A program made the translations under genes and the position numbers. From assembly GCA_041494805.1 (NCBI GenBank), contig JBGQBN010000001.1:62001-126000 (forward strand): 64,000 nucleotides of DNA, written 5' to 3'. This DNA comes from JBGQBN01 sp041494805. GTDB taxonomy: Bacteria > Acidobacteriota > Terriglobia > Terriglobales > Acidobacteriaceae. Each line of letters begins with the position of its first letter. The first letter of the stretch is position 1. Under the pieces are notes generated by a model, which was given only the letters and a program-made list of their open reading frames with translations, was not told the DNA's origin and searched no databases. Positions 60,609 through 64,000 of this stretch are shown in pieces.

Positions 60609-61087
60609 GCGGAAGATTTTTCCAGTTGTTTGCCCACCAGCGCGGCGCAGTGCTCGACCAGTTCACGGTCTTCCTGAGCGAAGGCGGCAGAGAAATGACT
60701 GTCAATGTCCAGTTCGCCCACCACCTTGCGGCGGACAAACACGGGCACCACAATTTCAGACTTGGTTTCGATGGTACATGCCAGGTAGCGTGAATCTTTG
60801 CTTACGTCGTCCACGACAATGGTTTTACCAGTGGAAGCGGCAGCGCCACAGATCCCCTGATTTAGCGGAATGCGTGTATGCGGCGTCATGGCGCCCTGGA
60901 ACGGACCCAATACCAGCACCTGCGCGGCAGAGTTCTCCAGCATGTAGAAACCCACCCAGTTGTACTTCAACATGCGGTCGTGTAGCAGCTTCACGATTTC
61001 CCACATCAGGTCTTCAACCGACCCAGTTGCCTGGGTCAATCTGTCCAATTCCTTCAGGATGTCTGCCAGCTTGGAACTGGGGGGCAT
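60605..61087 (-). CDS. GAF-domain free methionine-R-sulfoxide reductase-like protein
   Basis: The 160-residue single GAF-domain protein has PLNQGICGAAASTGKTIVVD and YLACTIETKSEIVVP, the fRMsr core. Cysteines C80 and C104 match the two cysteines that carry out reduction in fRMsr. The third, resolving cysteine of the E. coli enzyme is replaced near residue 70 (TPHTRIP). Such enzymes reduce free Met-R-sulfoxide using thioredoxin. It lies 8 nt after the BtuF-like gene and overlaps the thioredoxin remnant. Confidence 0.8.
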   Translation of the reverse strand: MPPSSKLADILKELDRLTQATGSVEDLMWEIVKLLHDRMLKYNWVGFYMLENSAAQVLVLGPFQGAMTPHTRIPLNQGICGAAASTGKTIVVDDVSKDSRYLACTIETKSEIVVPVFVRRKVVGELDIDSHFSAAFAQEDRELVEHCAALVGKQLEKSSA

Positions 61088-61095
61088 TGGGGGTC

Positions 61096-61944
61096 CTAGC
61101 CTACTGTGAATGACTCCTGCACATTCGGGCCGGCACGCAGGCTAATACATCTTAGACCTTGCGCTTGTGGAAAACACTGAGGATGAATAGCGGCCGCCAG
61201 CGCACGCAGACCGTGGACCAAAGTCGGCCCGGGCGTGTTTAGGAACTCATCGCGAATGCAGTACACCCGGCCCTCTTTGGCCGCACGCATATCGTCCCAG
61301 CCTCGATCACGAACGATTTTTTCCAGTGGAACCCGGTCACCAGCCCCACACCAGGCAGCCACCACCACTTGTGGGTCTACGGAAAGCACGACCGGAGCTG
61401 AGGTTTGCGCTCCGGGCTCACCCACGAACTCTCCGCCGGCAGCTTCCACCAGTTCGGCAACCCAGCGCTGTGAAGCAATCAGCGGCTTGCCCCACTCTTC
61501 ACAGAACACCCGTAGACAGGGCAGACCATTCGTCTGCGCGCGTACTGCCTCAATCTTGCGCTGCATCTCCAAGATCACTTGCTGCCCCTGCTCAGGAACA
61601 CCCATCACCCCGGCGATCACAGCAATATCGGTGTAGATATCGGCCAAAGTCTTGGGCGCCAGCCCAAGAAAACGCGCCCCTGCTTTGAGGATTTCTGAAA
61701 CCGCCTTTTCCTGGTAAGGAACAGCAGCGATGACTAGGTCTGGCCGGGCCGCCACAATCTCGCGAGTCTTGGCGGTCCAGGAGTCGGCGATGATGCCCCG
61801 TCCGCTTTCTTTGACTTCGGGGCACACATCGACGCAGTACTTGGTGCAGGCAACGACACGTTCGAGCTTGCCGATTGCGGCTAAGATCACCGTGGCGCTC
61901 GGCTGCAGGCAGACAACGCGTTGCGGAGCGTGGTCGGAAGGCAT
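61096..61944 (-). CDS. BtuF-like cobalamin/Fe-chelate binding protein
   Basis: The 282-residue class III periplasmic-binding-protein fold shows RVVCLQPSATVILAAIGKLE, DLVIAAVPYQEKAVSEILK and EGRVYCIRDEFLNTPGPTLVHGL (in part), as in BtuF. There is no signal peptide at the ATG start, and no permease or ATPase gene is nearby. It may act in the cytoplasm, or the start may be elsewhere. It heads a minus-strand operon with the fRMsr-like gene. Confidence 0.78.
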   Translation of the reverse strand: MPSDHAPQRVVCLQPSATVILAAIGKLERVVACTKYCVDVCPEVKESGRGIIADSWTAKTREIVAARPDLVIAAVPYQEKAVSEILKAGARFLGLAPKTLADIYTDIAVIAGVMGVPEQGQQVILEMQRKIEAVRAQTNGLPCLRVFCEEWGKPLIASQRWVAELVEAAGGEFVGEPGAQTSAPVVLSVDPQVVVAAWCGAGDRVPLEKIVRDRGWDDMRAAKEGRVYCIRDEFLNTPGPTLVHGLRALAAAIHPQCFPQAQGLRCISLRAGPNVQESFTVG

Positions 61945-62035
61945 AGAGACTTAATGGTACAAGGGTTCGGGTAAGGACACGATTGATCCGCAGAGATACT
62001 TTCACAAACCGGCAGCACGTTACAATTCGATATAA

Positions 62036-62389
62036 ATGTATTCTCCCCAACTACTCGATCACTTCCAGAACCCGCGTAATACCGGCGAGGTTGCCAACCC
62101 GGATGCGTCGGTCCAACTGGAAAATCCCGCCTGCGGCGACATTCTGAAACTGACCATGAGAGTCGGGAACGGCCGGATCACTGAAATCCGCTTTCTCGCC
62201 AAGGGATGCGTTCCCGCGATGGCCTGTGGCTCGCTACTCACGGAGCTGGTGCAGGGAAGGACTATAGAACAGGCCCGTCAGCTGCGCCGCGAGGATCTGG
62301 TGCAAGCCATCGGCGGACTGCCGGAAGCTTCGACCCACGCCGGTCATCTGGCGTTGGATGCCCTTGCCGCGATCCTCCAGAAACTGTGA
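62036..62389 (+). CDS. IscU/NifU-like scaffold protein lacking the third cysteine
   Basis: The 117-residue protein aligns with the IscU scaffold: NPACGD (C33) and AKGCVPAMACGSLLTELVQG (C58 plus an extra C64). In place of the usual LPPVK...HCS it has GGLPEASTHAGHLALDAL, with Ala where Cys is expected. The Cys-ligand set and the HscA-binding motif are thus altered. IscU proteins assemble iron-sulfur clusters. It stands alone, divergent from the BtuF-like gene. It may do a variant transfer or storage job. Confidence 0.8.
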   Translation: MYSPQLLDHFQNPRNTGEVANPDASVQLENPACGDILKLTMRVGNGRITEIRFLAKGCVPAMACGSLLTELVQGRTIEQARQLRREDLVQAIGGLPEASTHAGHLALDALAAILQKL

Positions 62390-62399
62390 GTGGCTCGCG

Positions 62400-63692
62400 C
62401 TAAGAGTTTGCTGCCACGCGATCGGGAGTGTCTACCCGCACCGTCAGCGTCAGACACCCCGCGATTACCATCGCAACCAGCAAACACGCGAACGCCGGCT
62501 TGAAGGAGTGAGTACGCATGACCAGGTACCCCATCAGCGAAGGGCCGGCAAATCCACCGAGCATGGCCACGGAATTGATGGTGCCGATGGCCGCAGCCGC
62601 CGCAGACTCGCTCAGCAGAGCCGTGGGCATCGCCCAGAAGCTGGGCACGAACGCCATAAGACTGCCGACCACAAAAGTGAATGACACTACTGAACCCACC
62701 GTTCCCGAGTTAGAAAAAATAACCGGCAGCAGGCACGCAGCACTCACGAGTAGAGGAATCGCCGAATGCCAGCGTCGCTCTCGGGTGCGATCCGAGTGCC
62801 ACCCATTGGCTTGCATGGCGATAAAGGCGGCCACGAACGGCAAAGCCGCCAGCACTGACACCGTAAAGTTGGGTAGACCGGAAAGCCGTTTTACCATCGT
62901 AGGCAGCCAGAAGACGAAGCTAAACGCCGCCGTGGCCTGCACAAAGTACACGAAGGTCAGGGTAATCACGTCACGTTGGCACAGCGCCTGCCGGATGGTG
63001 CAAGAGCGCGCAAACTTCTTCGTCAGTTTTTCTTTTTCCAGTTGATCGGTGATCCATTCCCGCTCGTCCGCTGGCAGCCACTTGGCCTGATGCGGCCAGT
63101 CGGTCAGGTAGAAAAAAGTAATCACGCCGAAGATAATCGCCGGGATTGCTTCCAGAATGAAAAGCCAACGCCACCCGCTTAAGCCGAACCAGTGCACACC
63201 CAGCAACCAGCCTGAAATTGGTGAACCCACTACTTGGGAAATGGGAATTGCAGCCATAAAGTACCCGACTGCCTTGGCCCGGTCATCGGAGGTGAACCAG
63301 TGCGTCAGATAAACAATCACGCCGGGGAAAAAGCCAGCCTCCGCCGCACCCAGGAGAAACCGCACCGTATAGAACTGGTGTGGCGTGCGGATCAAAGCCA
63401 TAGTGGCGGTGACCAATCCCCAGGAAACCATGATGCGAGCGATCCAGCGGCGCGCGCTCCAGCGCTCCACGAGGAGCGCACCGGGAACCTCCAGAAGCAA
63501 GTAGCCAATGAAAAAGATGCCTGAGCCCAGACCAATCACGCTGTCGCTGAACCCGAGTTCGCCCGGCATTTCCAAAACAGCGGTGGAAATATTAGTCCGG
63601 TCCAGGAAGGCGATGATGTAAAGCAGGAAGAGAAACGGCATCAGCCGAAGTGCGATGCGGCGCCGGGCACGGCTGGCCACGTCCAGAGACAT
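62400..63692 (-). CDS. MFS transporter, anion:cation symporter type
   Basis: The 430-residue protein has 12 helices. LFLLYIIAFLDRTNISTAVL and the loops with ARRWIARIMVSWG and EAGFFPGVIVYLTHWF mark the ACS family (as in tartrate and 4-hydroxyphenylacetate transporters), which imports organic acids. ATG 63692 gives MSLDVASRARRRIAL, the usual start; the frame opens further up. It is convergent with the IscU-like gene. The substrate is unknown. Confidence 0.87.
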   Translation of the reverse strand: MSLDVASRARRRIALRLMPFLFLLYIIAFLDRTNISTAVLEMPGELGFSDSVIGLGSGIFFIGYLLLEVPGALLVERWSARRWIARIMVSWGLVTATMALIRTPHQFYTVRFLLGAAEAGFFPGVIVYLTHWFTSDDRAKAVGYFMAAIPISQVVGSPISGWLLGVHWFGLSGWRWLFILEAIPAIIFGVITFFYLTDWPHQAKWLPADEREWITDQLEKEKLTKKFARSCTIRQALCQRDVITLTFVYFVQATAAFSFVFWLPTMVKRLSGLPNFTVSVLAALPFVAAFIAMQANGWHSDRTRERRWHSAIPLLVSAACLLPVIFSNSGTVGSVVSFTFVVGSLMAFVPSFWAMPTALLSESAAAAAIGTINSVAMLGGFAGPSLMGYLVMRTHSFKPAFACLLVAMVIAGCLTLTVRVDTPDRVAANS

Positions 63693-63730
63693 GGCGGACA
63701 CGATACCATGCCGCGGCGTAACCCGAACTT

Positions 63731-64000
63731 CTAGCGGCGTACGATGGATTCCGGAAGATAAATGGTCCATCCCTTGGCACGGGCTATTTGCTCAAGGTCA
63801 GGGTTGGGATTCACCGCAAGAGCGTGCCGAGCAATCTCCAGCATCTCCACGTCCCAGCGTGAGTTGCCGAACGCTGCATCAGGATCCCGCCGTACCACAT
63901 CGCGGATCGCCTGCGGCTTGCCTGCTCCAGAAGGCACCCGCACCAGGCGGTCAGTGATGCGGCCGTTTTCAATTTCCACCGCCGCTGCCAGGATCCTGGT
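63731..64000 (-). CDS. HAD-family phosphatase, C-terminal part (window edge)
   Basis: The gene is cut by the end of the window. The visible 89 or so residues contain FGNSRWDVEMLEIARHALAV (motif IV-type GNS..D) and NPNPDLEQIARAKGW, as in SerB-like HAD phosphatases that act on small phosphorylated molecules. The reading frame continues to the last base, so the start lies outside. Its stop is 38 nt upstream of the MFS start on the same strand. Confidence 0.7.
   Translation of the reverse strand, partial: TRILAAAVEIENGRITDRLVRVPSGAGKPQAIRDVVRRDPDAAFGNSRWDVEMLEIARHALAVNPNPDLEQIARAKGWTIYLPESIVRR

Overview
The window looks like a piece of an Acidobacteriota chromosome, most like a Koribacter/Terriglobia-type soil lineage. 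This is inferred from about 60% G+C, an LpxD and Tol-Pal Gram-negative envelope, short secreted acidobacterial-style proteins, a complete hopanoid gene set, and many small palindromic or word-rich intergenic repeats. No rRNA, tRNA, prophage, insertion sequence or CRISPR array was found. Both ends cut genes: mpl on the left and a HAD phosphatase on the right.

Layout. 0-9 kb: mpl (in-frame TGA), plsC, a TonB-domain protein, lpxD, a protein with three exact 41-residue repeats, a BON-domain protein, a CCA-adding-type enzyme with a Pro/Lys tail, a dihaem cytochrome c and a small secreted protein. 9-17 kb: dnaE, a five-unit 15-bp tandem repeat, accA (single-base frameshift) and korAB. 17-20 kb: a toxin-antitoxin pair with tandem operators, an alpha/beta hydrolase, a His/Arg-rich secreted peptide and an orphan [2Fe-2S] protein. 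20-25 kb: tolQ-tolR-tonB/tolA-tolB-pal-cpoB on the minus strand. 25-39 kb: recN and ispH, then a long hopanoid cluster: shc, hpnH, a small unknown gene, hpnA, hpnG, two zinc alcohol dehydrogenases, hpnC, hpnD and hpnE. 39-48 kb: a membrane-anchored sulfatase-fold protein, a PmtA-like methyltransferase, a possible structured RNA, an Asp-box lipoprotein, a duplicated-domain secreted protein, and a minus-strand hpnJ followed by two half-size DMT transporter genes. 48-52 kb: TolC, TPR and membrane-fusion genes of an efflux system. 52-56 kb: queF, higBA, a spinster-like MFS gene overlapping a GT2 glycosyltransferase gene, and an OB-fold-like exported protein. 56-64 kb: a STAS/RsbW pair, a soluble MgtE-like CBS protein next to an NRAMP-related transporter, a nudix / thioredoxin-remnant / fRMsr / BtuF-like operon, an IscU-like protein lacking the third cysteine, and an MFS transporter.

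How the genes fit together. ispH supplies isoprenoid precursors. HpnD, HpnC and HpnE make squalene from farnesyl diphosphate, Shc cyclises it, HpnH and HpnG build the C35 side chain, and HpnJ would make the cyclitol head group. The two dehydrogenases inside this run and the two half-size transporters after hpnJ are candidates for under-described side-chain and export steps. The two toxin-antitoxin modules share a design in which the -10 box is 6-7 nt from a GTG start and the palindromes sit on the promoter. Two genes, mpl and accA, carry single-base defects, which may be real mutations or sequence errors.
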